In this document: piece by piece, positions 1-12,800 of the stretch | Position numbering within the stretch: the stretch's first letter is position 1 | Layout: every line of letters begins with the position of its first letter | Source: Lysobacteraceae bacterium | GTDB lineage: Bacteria; Pseudomonadota; Gammaproteobacteria; Xanthomonadales; Xanthomonadaceae | Length of the DNA stretch: 35,791 nt | Reading direction: 5' to 3' | Assembly (NCBI GenBank): GCA_008015095.1 | Contig: SSEV01000077.1 | Span: forward strand, 1-35,791 | The notes under the pieces: generated by a model | What the model saw: only the letters and a program-made list of their open reading frames with translations | What the model was told of the DNA's origin: nothing | Databases searched by the model: none | Made by a program: the position numbers and the translations under genes

Positions 1-883
1 GAAACGATTCGATCGAGAAGAACACGCCGCCCAGCACGATCAGCGGAATCTGGACAAAGTTCACGATGCCGTAGAACGCATTGACGGACGGGCTCAGCGC
101 GGAGATCGCCAGGCCGATACCGTGGAAAGACAACGCGCCGAGCGTCACCACCAGCAGCAGCAGCGCGTAATCGACGTCCCACGGAACGTCGAAGACGAAA
201 ACGCCGATCGCAAACATCGCCACGGCGACGCTGTACGCCACCAGCATGCGCGACGCGAACAAGCCGGCCAGAAACGGCACCGGCGAGACGTCGATGGTCT
301 TGATGTTCTTGTAGAGCCCATGGTGCTCCTCTTCGATCAAGACGCCGCCGAAGCCGTTGAGGCCGATCAACAGCAAGGTCATGCCGATGATGCCGGGCAG
401 CAAGGTCACGATGTAGGACGTGATCTTCTTGCTGCTCAACTGCTCGCTGCGCAGTCCGGATGCCGGCCTGCCGTCGAGCAGCGCATCGATCTCTCCGCGC
501 AGAGCCGCGTTTTCCACTTGGTTCTCGACGAGCGAATTGGAAAACAGGCGGTATTCGAGCCCGCCGTCTGACGAACGCCCGATCTGCAGGAAATGCTTGG
601 CGTCGTTGTTGGCTATTCTTTCGCGCGCGACATCGGGATCGCCGGCATAGGCCTTCATCTTCACGTAGGGGCGCTTCGACAACGTCTCGATCAAAGCGGC
701 GCTTTGCGCGGTGCGCGCGTCGTCCCTGTAGCTCACGTCCAGCACGGTGCCGTCGCGGACTTCCAGCGGCAAGCCGATGCCGAGCAGCAACAGCACCGGC
801 AAGACGTAACTGAAGAACAGCGCCGTCTTGTCCGATTTGAGCTGCAGCAAACGCAGCTTGAAGAAAATCCAGGTCTTTTTCAT
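1..883 (-). CDS. ABC-2 type transporter permease, 3' end cut by window edge
   Basis: This is the membrane subunit of an ABC exporter, probably paired with the ATPase fused to the end of the upstream NRPS. The 294 visible residues start MKKTWIFFKLRLLQL. There is one N-terminal membrane segment (about residues 20-40), an extracytoplasmic soluble domain (about 41-153), and then hydrophobic segments near 154-178, 203-232, 238-262 and 268-290. The last contains PLIVLGGVFFS, the conserved stretch of ABC-2 permeases. This layout is that of the ABC2_membrane_3 / DrrB-like class, usually about 370 residues, so one more segment should lie beyond the window. The ATG (883-881) overlaps the TGA of the NRPS-ABC gene in an ATGA, and AAGGA sits 9 nt upstream, which fixes the start and suggests translational coupling. 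The likely job is export of, or self-resistance to, the operon product. Family call is confident; the substrate is inferred from context only. Confidence 0.9.
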   Translation of the reverse strand, partial: MKKTWIFFKLRLLQLKSDKTALFFSYVLPVLLLLGIGLPLEVRDGTVLDVSYRDDARTAQSAALIETLSKRPYVKMKAYAGDPDVARERIANNDAKHFLQIGRSSDGGLEYRLFSNSLVENQVENAALRGEIDALLDGRPASGLRSEQLSSKKITSYIVTLLPGIIGMTLLLIGLNGFGGVLIEEEHHGLYKNIKTIDVSPVPFLAGLFASRMLVAYSVAVAMFAIGVFVFDVPWDVDYALLLLVVTLGALSFHGIGLAISALSPSVNAFYGIVNFVQIPLIVLGGVFFSIESF

Positions 884-3800
884 TCGCGCAATTCCTTTCC
901 GGTATGCGAGAGGAACACGTCCTCAAGCGTCGGGCGATCGACATCAATGTGGAGGATTTCGACGCCGCATTCGCCGATCAGCGCGAGCAGCGCCGGCAGC
1001 GTAATCGGTACGTCACGGGTCGTCACCCGCAGGATCGACACCCGCGGATCCCATTCGTGGGCAATCGCCCCGGGCAGCGCGTTCAGGCGGGCAAGGTCCA
1101 GTCTTCCCACCCCGTGCTTGCCCGTCTGCAGCGAAATCGAGTGTTCGATCTCCAGCCCGCGCACCAGCGCCGCCGGTTCGCCCTGGGCGATCACCCGGCC
1201 GTCATTCATGATCATGATCTCGTCGCACAGCCGTTCGGCCTCTTCCATATAGTGCGTCGTCAGGATGATGGTCTTGCGGCCGTCGGCCTTGAGTTGTTCG
1301 ATGAATTCCCAGGTGTAGAGACGGCTTTGAGGATCGAGCGCGGAGGTAGGCTCGTCCAGAAAGATCACGTCGGGATCCTCAAGCAGCGCGATCGCGATCG
1401 ACAATCGCTGCTTCTGGCCGCCCGAGAGTTCGTCGACCTTGAATTTGAGCTTGTCGCGCAGATTCAGCCGCTCCAGCAGCCAGTCCGCGGAGGGGCCTTC
1501 GCGCTTACCGCCCACCGCCGCGCGCAGTTGCTGGTAGAACTTGAGCAACTGGGCGACGGTCAGGAACTGGAAGTAGTTGTTCTGCTGCAGCTGTACGCCA
1601 AGATGCTTCTGGATGAGAGGCATCTGCGTCGCCACGTCCATGCCGAAGATGCTGATCGACCCGGAAGAGATCGGAATCAGTCCCTCGATCATCGCCAGCA
1701 GCGAGGTCTTGCCCGCGCCGTTCGGGCCGAGAATGCCGAAACAGCGTCCTCTGCGCACGTGGAAGCTGACGCCCTTCACCGCTTCGAAATCGCCGTAGCG
1801 CTTGCGGACGTCGCGAACGACGAGGGTATAGTCCTCGCTGGCCTGTGCGCCCATGGACGCCGAGGCCATCGCATTCCCCGTCGCCGTTTCAGCCGCCCCC
1901 GGGTGTAAGGTGTCGGCGAGCATACGCGCGCCGTCGTCAGTCATTTTGGTCATGAAATTTCCGGTGTCGTCATCGCCTCGGAACGCGCAGGTCATCAGCA
2001 GGTCGCCGTCCTGTGTCCGGGCTTCGAACAAAAGGCCGCTGTAATCGCGGAGTTTCTCCTGCATACGCGCGATGCCGAGCGCATTGGAGCGCGGATCGGA
2101 GGGGCCGCTCTCGGTTTGGAAGTTAAACAGCACTTCCTCGTTCAGTGGCGGCAGCGTGGGCGTTTCGCCGGCAGCGACGGCGCGTGCTTCCATTTCGAGA
2201 TAACCCAGACCGCACCGCTGCAGCTCGGTCGACTTACGTACGGCGTCGGCAAGGGTGCTGCCGGCATCGACGACGACCGGTACTTTATCCAGGAACAACC
2301 CGACGCGGTCGAACCAATCGCGATTGCCACGCCGACGCCCGTGATGTTGGAGGGTCAACCCGACCTCGGACACCCCCAGCAGGGCGTGAGCCAGATCGCG
2401 GAAGTACTCGAAGGCTTGTTCCGCCGGCGCGGTGTCCATGCGCAACGGCGCCGACAGGCACAGGATACGCAACGGGCCATGGGCTCGCGCGGCCAATGCG
2501 GCGCGAGTGGCGGCCATGGCCGTGGCGACAGGCGCGCGCGGGAAGCCGGCGGCGAAGGCGGCTTCGGCCGCCGCATCGCCGGCCCCGGCGGACTCGACGG
2601 CGAAGTCGGCGAACCGGCCGACCGGCGCCGCGTCCTGCCCGGCCAAGACCGCTTGAAGGCGACGCTGCAACGCGGGAACGGACAGCCCATCCCAGATCAA
2701 ATGATCGACCGACAACAGCAGGTAATGGTGCGTATCCGACAAGCTCAGCCATGCTGCCGCATAGGCCAGCGGCGTCGCGCCGCGCGCCGACTCGAGTGCG
2801 GCGAGTCCGTGCTCGGCCGCGATCTCGGCAGGTTCATTGCGCCGCAGCCGAACCGCCGGAATCGGATGCGCCGCGACGACCGCGGGATCGAGCAGGCCCC
2901 AGGCGCCCACGCCGATGTCTGCGACCGCACGCAGCAGGTCTTCCTGGCAGGCGACGGTCGCGAACGCACGACGCAACGCCTCGGCCGAATGCCAACCGCG
3001 AACTTCAATGCATTCCACGCCATCGCGCTGACGCCACGGCAGCAAATTGCGCTGTGCGGCGGTAAGCGGGAAACGCTCGACGATCGTCGCATCGCGCGGC
3101 GGCGGCGACAGCATCGCCCCTATGGCGTGCGCCACCCCAGTCGCCGCCAACGCATCGGAGGCGTCGAATGCCGACGGACCGGCGTCAAGCAATCGCGTCG
3201 CCACGCCTTGCGGATCGGCACAGACGCGAACGTAGTCGACGCTTTCCACATTCCTGAGCAAGCTGCGCAGTCGTTCACCGTGTTCGGAGCCGGCCGCGTC
3301 CACCAGCAATGCGCGTCGGTCGCCATCCAGCTCGACGAAGGCATGCGGCCATCCTTCGGCGCAAAGGCGTTGTTCCAGCGGCAGCTCCGCCCCTACGGTC
3401 TGCACGGTGGCGCCGGCGGCTATGGCCGCGACCGTCTGCAGTCGATAGATATCGGTCACTCCGATATGCAGGCCACGATCGCGCAGCCGCGCCAACATCC
3501 GGATCAGAATGATCGAGTCGCCGCCGAGGTCGAAGAAACTGTCGTCACGCCCGACTTGCGGCATTTTCAGCAGCGCGGACCACACCTCGGCGATATCGCT
3601 CTCGACGCCCGGCGTCGGCGCCACATAGTCGCGCCTGGCGAGCGCGGTCATGGCCGGTTCCGGCAGTTGCTTGCGGTCGATCTTACCGTTCGCGGTCAGC
3701 GGCAAGGCATCCATCACCACGATCGCAGCCGGCACCATGTAGTCGGGCAATTGCTTGCGCACGTGAGCACGCAACGCCTCGACATCGACGACCTCGTCCA

Positions 3801-6800
3801 AGGTGACGTAAGCAACCAACTGGCGGTCGCCGCTATCGCCAAGCTCTCGCGCCACGACCACGACTTCGCGAACCAGCGGATGGCGTTCCAGACAGTTTTC
3901 GATTTCGCCCAGTTCGACACGGAAGCCGCGGATCTTGATCTGGAAATCCTTGCGTCCGACGAATTCGATTCCGCCGTCCGGATGACGCCGGCCCAGATCC
4001 CCCGTCAAATACAAACGGCGATCGGCGTCATCACGCGCATACGGATTTTCACGGAAGGCGGCCGCGGTTTCTTCGGGGCGGCGATGATAGCCGCGACCGA
4101 CGACCGGCCCGGAAATCGCGATTTCCCCAACCACGCCGGTCGGCACCAGCATCAACGCGTCATCGACGAGGTGCAAACGCGCGTTGGCCACCGGCCGGCC
4201 GATCAGCACCCGTTCCACCGGCCCGTAGATCGGCTGGAAGCTGACATCGTCTGAGCACTCGGCGGGCCCGTAAGCATTCATCAGCGGCACTTGCGGATAC
4301 TGCTCGAACCAGCGCGTCACCAACTCACGCGAAAGCGCCTCACCCGTCGGAAGCACCCATCGTAGCGCAGGCAGCGCGCGCCGGAACGGCAGGATGACCT
4401 GCATGACCGACGGCACCGGCTCCCACACGGTCACACCACTGGCGACCAGGCGGTCGAGCAGCGCTTCGGGGTCGCGCGTGGTGGCGCTGGAGACGATCAC
4501 CACTTTCGCGCCGAGCAAAGGCGCGGTGAGGAATTGCCAGACCGAGATGTCGAAACACTGGGAAGCGGTCTGGGCGATGACGTCATCGGCGCCTAACGAC
4601 AGCGGTTCGAACTTGCCGCGCATGTTATTGATCATGCCGCGATGTTCGATCATCACGCCCTTGGGCTTGCCGGTCGACCCCGAGGTGAACAGGACATAGG
4701 CCAGATCGTCCAGTTGCGGCGGCGGCAGCACCGCGCCTTCTGGCGCCGGGGCGTCCAACTCGGACAGAGACAGCGTCTTGCCGGTGCGCCATTTGCGCTT
4801 GAGCCAGCGTTGCTCGGTGGCGTAGCGGTCTCCCACCAACAGCAGGCCCGGCTGCGCATCCTCCAACACTTCCAGCCAGCGTTGCGGCGGGTGTGTCGGA
4901 TCCAGCGGCAGATAGGCCGCACCGGCCTTCAGCACGGCGACGATCATGCACAGCAGGTCGCAGCCGCGAGCATCGAGCAGGGCGATGACCTCGCCGGCCC
5001 CCGCGCCGAGCCCGCGCAACGCATGCGCGTAACGGTTGGAGCGTTCGTCCAGATCGCGGTAGGTCAGACGTTGGTCGTCGCATTCGGCGGCGACCCGGTC
5101 CGGCGTGGCCGCAGCCTGTGCGGCGAACATCGCCGGCCAGGTACGGTCGATGAGATCCGGACGCTCGGTGTCGTTGAACTCGACGAGCAATCGATGCGTT
5201 TCCTCTTCGTCGAGCATCGGGATTCTGCGCAGGACCGCCGACTCGTCGGTGGCCATCACTTCGAGCACGCGGCGCAAATATCCGGAGAATCGCTCGATGC
5301 TGGTCCGATCGAACAGCGATGTCGCGTATTCGATCGACATTTCGACGCCATCCTCGGTTTCGCCGATATCGAGCGTGAGATCGAATTTCGAGCTCGGCGC
5401 GATGGGCGGCACAAGCTCGACCGACAGGCCTTGCAGCTCGATGCTGCCCATGTTGCTGTCTTGCCGGCTGACCATGGTTTGGAAGATCGGCGTATGCGCG
5501 CTGCTGCGCGGCGGCTGCACCGCATCCACCACCCTTTCGAATGGCAATTGGTTATGCGCCTGCCCGGACAGCACGCGCGAATGAGTGCTATCGATAAGGT
5601 CGCCAACCGTGATCGGCGACGCCAGGTCGACACGGACCACAATCGTGTTGATGAAGAACCCGACCAACCCTTGCGTATCGGCGTGCGCGCGATTCGCCAC
5701 AGGAACGCCGATGGCGATATCGGTCTGATTCGACAGCCGGCTCAGCACGACCGCCCAGGCGGCGAGCACCGCCGTGTAGAGAGTCGTCTGATGACGCACG
5801 CACATCTCTTTCAGCACAGAGGTGGTCGCGGCATCGATGCGGAAAGCATACGTATCGCCGGCGTAATCCTGCTGCGCGGGCCTAGGCCGGTCGCTCGGCA
5901 ACTCCAGCAGAACGGGAGCTTCGCGCAACGCCTCGACCCAATAGTCGAGTTCGCGCTGCATGGCGGTATCGTTCATCCAATTGCGCTGCCAGTGCGCGTA
6001 ATCGGCGTATTGCACCGGCAGCGGCGGCAGCGGGTCGTCCAGCCCGGCATGGAAAGCGTTGTAGAGCGTGGCTATCTCGCGCAGCAGAAGCTCGATGGAC
6101 CAACCGTCCATGACGATGTGGTGGAAGACGACAAGCAGGAAATATTCATGCGCCGCCGTCTGCACCAATTTTCCTCTCAGCACCGGCCCGGTGGCGAGAT
6201 CGAACGGCATGCTGGCGACTTCCAGCATGCTGGCCTGCAGGGACTGCTCGGGGTCGTCCGCGCCGCGGACATCCTCGATCGCAATCGGGAACCCCATGTC
6301 CGCCGGCGCGAAAGTCTGCACCGGCTCTTCATTCTGGACCGCAAAGCGCGCACGCAGCACTTCGTGCCGGGCCACGGCCGCATCCAACGAGCGGCGCAGC
6401 ACGTCCACGTCCAGGTCTCCGCGTATGCGGAGCACTCCGGGGATGTGGTAGCTCCGGCTTACGTCTTCTATCTGCGAGACGAACCAAACCCGCTGCTGCG
6501 CGAACGACAGCGGCAGCGCGGTATCGCGCGGAACCGCCAGGATTGGCGGCATGACGTCGGCGCTTGCGTTGCGGGCCACGCTGGCGAAATCCTGCAACAC
6601 CGGGTTGGCCAGCATGTCGGTGACGCCGATTTCCACCTTCAGCCGCTCGCGCAACTGCGCGACAACACGCATCGCCAATAGCGAATGTCCGCCCAGGGCG
6701 AAGAAGTTGGCGTCGCGCGAGACTTTTTCCACCGGCAACTGCAAGGTTTCCGCCCAGACTTCGGCGAGCGCCTGCTCCAACGCGTCGCGCGGCGCCTCAT

Positions 6801-9800
6801 TGGCTTCCACCGAGACGGCGATATCGGGTTCGGGCAGCGCTTTGATATCGATCTTGCCGTTGCCGGTCAACGGCATCGACGCTACGACCGCCATCGCCTG
6901 CGGCAACATGTACTCGGGCAGCGCGCCGCGCAGGAATCCACGCACATCGTCGAGCAATGCAGCCTGGTCAACCTCGCCCTGCGCCACCACCCAGGCCAGC
7001 AGACGCCGTTCCTGATCCTCGCCGCGCACCGCGACCGCGGCCTCGGCGATTTGCGGGTGCGCGAGCAGGCGCGACTCGATCTCGTCCAGCTCGATGCGGA
7101 AGCCGCGCAACTTCACCTGGCGGTCGCGGCGGCCAACGAATTCGATTTGGCCATCTTCGCGCCAACGGCCCAAATCGCCCGTGCGGTACACGCGGCCGCC
7201 CGGACGCCAACGGTCGGGCAGGAAGACCTGCTCGTCGAGTTCCGGCCGGTTGAGATACCCATTGGCGACACCGTCGCCGCCGATCCAGATTTCGCCGATG
7301 AGCCCCGGCGGGCACAACTGTCCCAAGCGGTCGACGACATAGACCGACGTATTGCAGATCGGCCGGCCGATCGACAGCGCTCCGGTTTCGGCCTCGCCCG
7401 GCTCACAAATCCACGCCGTCGACAGGATCGTGGTTTCGGTCGGACCGTAGCCGTTGATGTACCGACAATGCCGGCCCCAGGTGCGAACCATCTCCGGCGA
7501 TGGCGCCGAACCGGCGGTGAGCAGCGTGAAACGAGGCGGTACGCGCGCCGGATCCAGTTGTTGCAGATACGGCGGCGGAAACGCCGAGAACTCGATGCCG
7601 GCATCGAGCAGGTAAGCCTGTAAGGCGGCAGGTTCGACGATCAACGATTCGGGCAACAAGTGCAATTCGCAACCTGCCAAAAGCGAGCCGAAAATTTCGC
7701 CCGCCGAGGCGTCGAAGGTATACGGCGCGAACTGGGTCACTCGCGAATTCTGATCGAATAACCGCGCTTGGCGGCACCAGCCGCAGAAATTCAGCAGCGC
7801 GCGATGAGAGATCGCCACGCCCTTGGGGTGCCCGGTGGTTCCGGAGGTATAGATGATGTAAGCGCGATCTCCGGCTTGCGCCGCGCTGTCACCGGATGCG
7901 GGCGGCGCCGCAGTGTCGGCATGATCCGAACCCAGGTCTTCATAAATCAGGCACGGGCCGGCGCCGGGCATGACGGCATCGTGATCAGAGCGACTCGTCA
8001 GGGTCCAGACGATTCCGGCATCGGCGACGATGAAAGCGCGACGTTCGGTCGGGCAATCGACAGCGACCGGCACATAAGCGGCGCCGACGGCCATGATGCC
8101 GATCATCGCAGCGACCAGCTGCGGCCCTTTGCTCATGCTCAGCGCGATTGTATCGCCTCTGCGCACGCCGTTGGCGCGCAAGGCGTTGGCGACCGACTGC
8201 ACTTCGCTGGCGAGACGCGCGTACGACCAGGTGTCTTCCCCGAAGACCAGCGCGAGCGCGTCACCGCGTTCGTGCGCCATGCGTTCGAAGGCTTCGGGCA
8301 GATTGGCGTCACCGGACAACGAGATCGCTGTAGCGTTCCAGTCCTCGACCGCGCGGCGCAGCTCCGCCGCATCCAAAACGGACAATTCGGACAGCGAACT
8401 TGCCGCGTCACAGGAGGCCATGCTCGACAGCAGGTTGCCAAACCGACGAAGCAACTCTTCGACTTGCTCACTCTTGTAAAGCGACGCCTGATACACAAGC
8501 TCCAGGCTCAGACAGTCTCCGGGATAAACCACCAGGTTCAGCCCCAAGGTGGTCTGCCCGGTGCCATTGATGTCGAAAACCCGCAGATCGTCGGCTTTGC
8601 TCAGGGACTGCAGCACCGAGTCGCGCGGAAAGTTTTCGATCGTCACCAATGTGCTGAAAAGAGACTCGCCCGAACGAAGGCCCGCGATTCTCTGGATTTC
8701 CGCCAGCGATACGGCCGCGTGCTCATCATTGTCGAGCTGTTGCCGCTGGATGTCGCGCAACAGGCTCTTGATCGTCGTCTCGGCGACGCAATTCGCGCGG
8801 ATGGGCAACGAATTGATGAACAAGCCCACCATGGTATCGATATCGACGACAGGCGCCGAACGCCCGCTCGTCGTATAGCCGAACAGCACCTCGTCCTCGG
8901 AAAGATACTTCCCGAGCACGACGCCCCAACCGGCAAGCATCAGGGTGCCGAGGCTTACCCCCTGCGATTTCGCCAGGCGGGCGAGTTTCTCGCTATCAGC
9001 CTCGGAAACATTCAGCAGGCAAACGCGCGTGCTTTTCCAGTCCGAGGAGGACGTCTGCGGGACGGCGCCATCATTGAGCGGCGAGCGTGTGGCGGTGCCG
9101 ACATCCAAGCCGCGGAAGTATCCGCTCCAATAGGATTTCGCGCCGCTGACGTCGAGCGCGCGCAGCCAGTCGATGTAATCGCGATAGGCCGGCGCCGTTG
9201 TCGCCTGAGCGGTTCCGGCGTAGTGCTCGAACAGCTCCTGAAGCAGCAGGTTGACCGACCACCCGTCGATGATCGCATGGTGATAGGTCCAGATGAGATA
9301 CGCTTCCTCGGCTTTCGTCCGCACCAGGGTAAAGCGCATAAGAGGCGACTGTTCGAGCACGAACCCCTTCGAAACATCTTCATGCGCGCAACGTTCCAGC
9401 GCGGCCGCGCCGCCTTCGGCGGCGTCACGCGCGTCGACCTCGCGCCATTGGGCGTCCGCGCAATCGCCGACCCACTGGATAAGCGCGTCCTTCCCCGCGT
9501 CCACGAACCCGGTGCGCAAGGCGCTGTGTCTCTCGATCACTTTCTTCCACGAGGACCGTAGCCGAGCCGAATCGATGCCGTCGAATCCGATTCTCAACTG
9601 CGATATGTACGGCATCTCCTTGCCATCGCCCGAGAATATCAAAAGCCCCTGCTGCATCGGCGAGCAGAAATAGGCATCCAACATCCCCGGGAAACGCCCG
9701 CGCAGTTTCGCCAGGTCGTCCGGACTCAACGATGAAGCGCCGCCATCTCTGGATGAGGTCGATGATGGCGCGGTGAATTCATCGATCGCTGCGCGCATGC

Positions 9801-12800
9801 GCTCGGCGATCGCGCGGACGCCGTCGTCGTCGAGCTGGCCTTCGGCATAATCGAAGCTCAACCGCAGGCGGCCGTCCAGAATCGCGGCGGTCACCCGCAG
9901 CGCATGGCGACGCGGACGCGCCGGCCCGCAAACGGCGCCGCCTTCGAACCCGGCGGCGCATCGTCCAAGGTATTTGAACAGCACATCGGACGGCTGCCCG
10001 CCAAGCGCCACGCAAGCCTCTTCGATCGCTTCATCCAGCGCGAGATGACGCAGCGCGCCGTAGCCGAGACCATCCCGCGGCAGCGCGGCGAGCGTGCGCC
10101 GAATCGACTGCAAGGCCTGTGCGGGCGTTGCGCGTACGGCTTCGAATCGTTGCGGGTACGATGCCGCGAGGCAACCGATCGTCGCGCCCAAGCGCGCTTC
10201 CTCAGGACGGCCCCGGCCTTCCAAATCGATCCGCACGGTATCGGCGGCGAGATGGAGCCCCAACGCACGGACCAAGGCTGCCGCCAACAAGGCGTGCATC
10301 TCGACGTCGTCGCCGGCATGACGCAGCAACCCGGTCGTCGTATGCGCTTCCAGCGCCAGTTCGAACGTCCGCGTGGCCGACTCCGATGCGATTTCATCCG
10401 CGCCATCGGCGCCGAGCAGACGCGTCGAATCGTCGGTCAGCTGCCGCAGCCAGTAGTCGCGCTCGTTCTGCGCTTCGGCGCCCAGCGCGAAGTCATGCAC
10501 CTGCGCAGCCCATGCTTGCAGCGATAGGGATGGCGGGCCGAACGAGGGCGGCATCCCCTGGCGCGCAGCCTCCAATGCGACCGGCAGGTCGCTTTCGAGC
10601 ACCCGCCAGGAGGCATCGTCGGCCACGAGATGATGCATCACCCACACCAACCGATCGCCATCGGCGCGACGGCACACCTGCCAGCGCAGCAGACGCCCTT
10701 TGCGGATATCGAGCGCCGCCAATGCGTCGGCGGCCAACGCTTCGGCGCTGCGGCCGTCGTCGGTCATTTCGACGATGGCTTCGGCATACACCGGGTCGTC
10801 GATCAGCAGACCCTCGGGCCGGTATTGAGCGACCCAACCGGACGCCGTTTCGCGGAAACGCAGGCGCATCGCATCGTGACGCAGCACCAATGCATGCAAC
10901 GCACGCCGCAGTTGTTCCAGCGTAACGCCGTGCGGCAGCGCAAAAGCGGCAAACCGCGCGTAGCGATCGATCTCCTGACGGCCTTGCGCGAAGTAATCGA
11001 TCTGGATCGGCAACAAGCGCTGCACGCCGGCGATCGGACCGTCGACGGCCGGGGAAGCCACCGCGCCGACCGCGGCCGACGGACTTTCGGAGGCATTCGC
11101 CGGAGCGATCTGCGCGGCGATGGCGCGGATGCTCGCGCCTTCGATCACCTGGCGTTGGGTCAGGCTCAGGCCGCGGCGCGCCGCTGCGGCCACCACCTGA
11201 ATCGCCATGATCGAATCGCCGCCGACCGCGTAGAAGCCGTCGGTGACGCCAAAGCCGTCGTGATTCAGCACCGCGGCCCAGATCTCATGCAACGCGGTCT
11301 CGACCTCGCCTTCCGGGGCCGCATGTTCGTTGCGCAGGTAGGCCGAGGCATCCGGCTCGGGCAGGCGCGCGCGATCGGCTTTGCCGTTCGCGTTCACCGG
11401 CATTTCTTCGAGCATGACGAACGCGGCCGGCACCATGTATTCGGGCAACGCCGCCTTCAGGCGCGTCGCCAAGTCGGAGATCAAGCCATGCCGAGCGTCG
11501 GCATCGCCCAGATCGAGCGAACGGGCCACCACATAAGCCACCAGCTGCGGCTGGGCGCCGTCCTTGCGCAGCATCACCAACGATTGGCGCACGTTCTCGT
11601 GAGCGTCCAGCGCGCTTTCGATCTCGCCGAGTTCGACGCGGAAGCCGCGGATTTTGATCTGGTGATCGGTGCGGCCGAGATACTCGATTTGGCCATCGGC
11701 GCGCCAGCGCGCGAGATCACCGGTGCGGTAGAGGCGTTCGCCCGGCGCCAACGGACTATCGACGAACTTCTCCGCCGTCAGCGCCGCCTGCCCGTAATAT
11801 CCGCGCCCGACCGCAAGCCCCCCGATGTACAGTTCCCCCACGACGCCAGGCGGCAACGGCCTGCCGTGCGTATCCAGTATGTACAGGTGCGTGTTCCAGA
11901 TCGGGCGACCGATCGGCACGCTGACGATCGAAGCGTCCGCGATGTGATAGTAGCTGACGTCGATCGCGGCCTCGGTGGGGCCATAGAGATTGTGCAGTTC
12001 CGCATTTGATTCCGAGAGGAACTTCGACGCCAATGCAGCCGGCATCGCTTCGCCGCTGACGAACACGCGCTTCAGGCATGTGCACGCCGGAATTTCCCCG
12101 GCGTTGGCGAAAGCCTGCAGCATCGAGGGCACGAAGTGTATGGTGGTGATTCCGCATTCGCGGATAGTCCGTCCGAGATACTCCGGATCGCGGTGGCCTC
12201 CGGGAGCGGCGACGACCAGCGTAGCCCCGACCATGAACGGCCAAAAGAACTCCCATACCGAGACGTCGAAGGCGAACGGCGTCTTCTGCAGCACGCGATC
12301 GCCACCGCGAAGGGAGCAGGCATGCTGCATCCACTCGATGCGGTTGATGACCGGCCCGTGCTCGTTCATGGCCGCTTTGGGTTTGCCGGTCGAGCCCGAA
12401 GTGAAGATCACATAGGCAAGATCACGCGGGCCCGCATGCCCCACCATCGGCTCATCGGATTGGTCGGCGGATACATCTTGCCCGTCATCCAGGGACAGCA
12501 AGCGCACGTCGTATTCGAGCTGCGCGAGCACTCCGGTCTCGATCTCGCGCTGGGTCAGGACGAGCGTTGCGCCCACTTCCTGCAACATGCCGGAAAGCCG
12601 CTGCGCGGGCAATTCCGGATCGAGCGGCGCATAAGCGCCTCCGGCCTTCAGGATCGCATGCAGGGCGACGACCATCTCGACCGACCGCTGCATGCATACG
12701 CCGACGATGATTTCGCGCCCGACGCCAAGCTGCCGCAGGTGACGCGCCAACCGGTTGGTGCGCGCATCGAGCTCGCGGTAAGTCAGACGCGCATCGCCGA

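Noticed and set aside
880-2000. Thioesterase or terminal reductase at the NRPS end
   Set aside because: No GxSxG hydrolase motif or reductase Rossmann motif appears after T4. What follows T4 is an E-like domain and then ABC Walker motifs.
7424-7449. 26-nt exact repeat also found at 16514-16539
   Set aside because: As a mobile or regulatory repeat it was rejected: it encodes the conserved YGPTETTIL core of A3 and A1. It is mentioned only as support for A-domain duplication.
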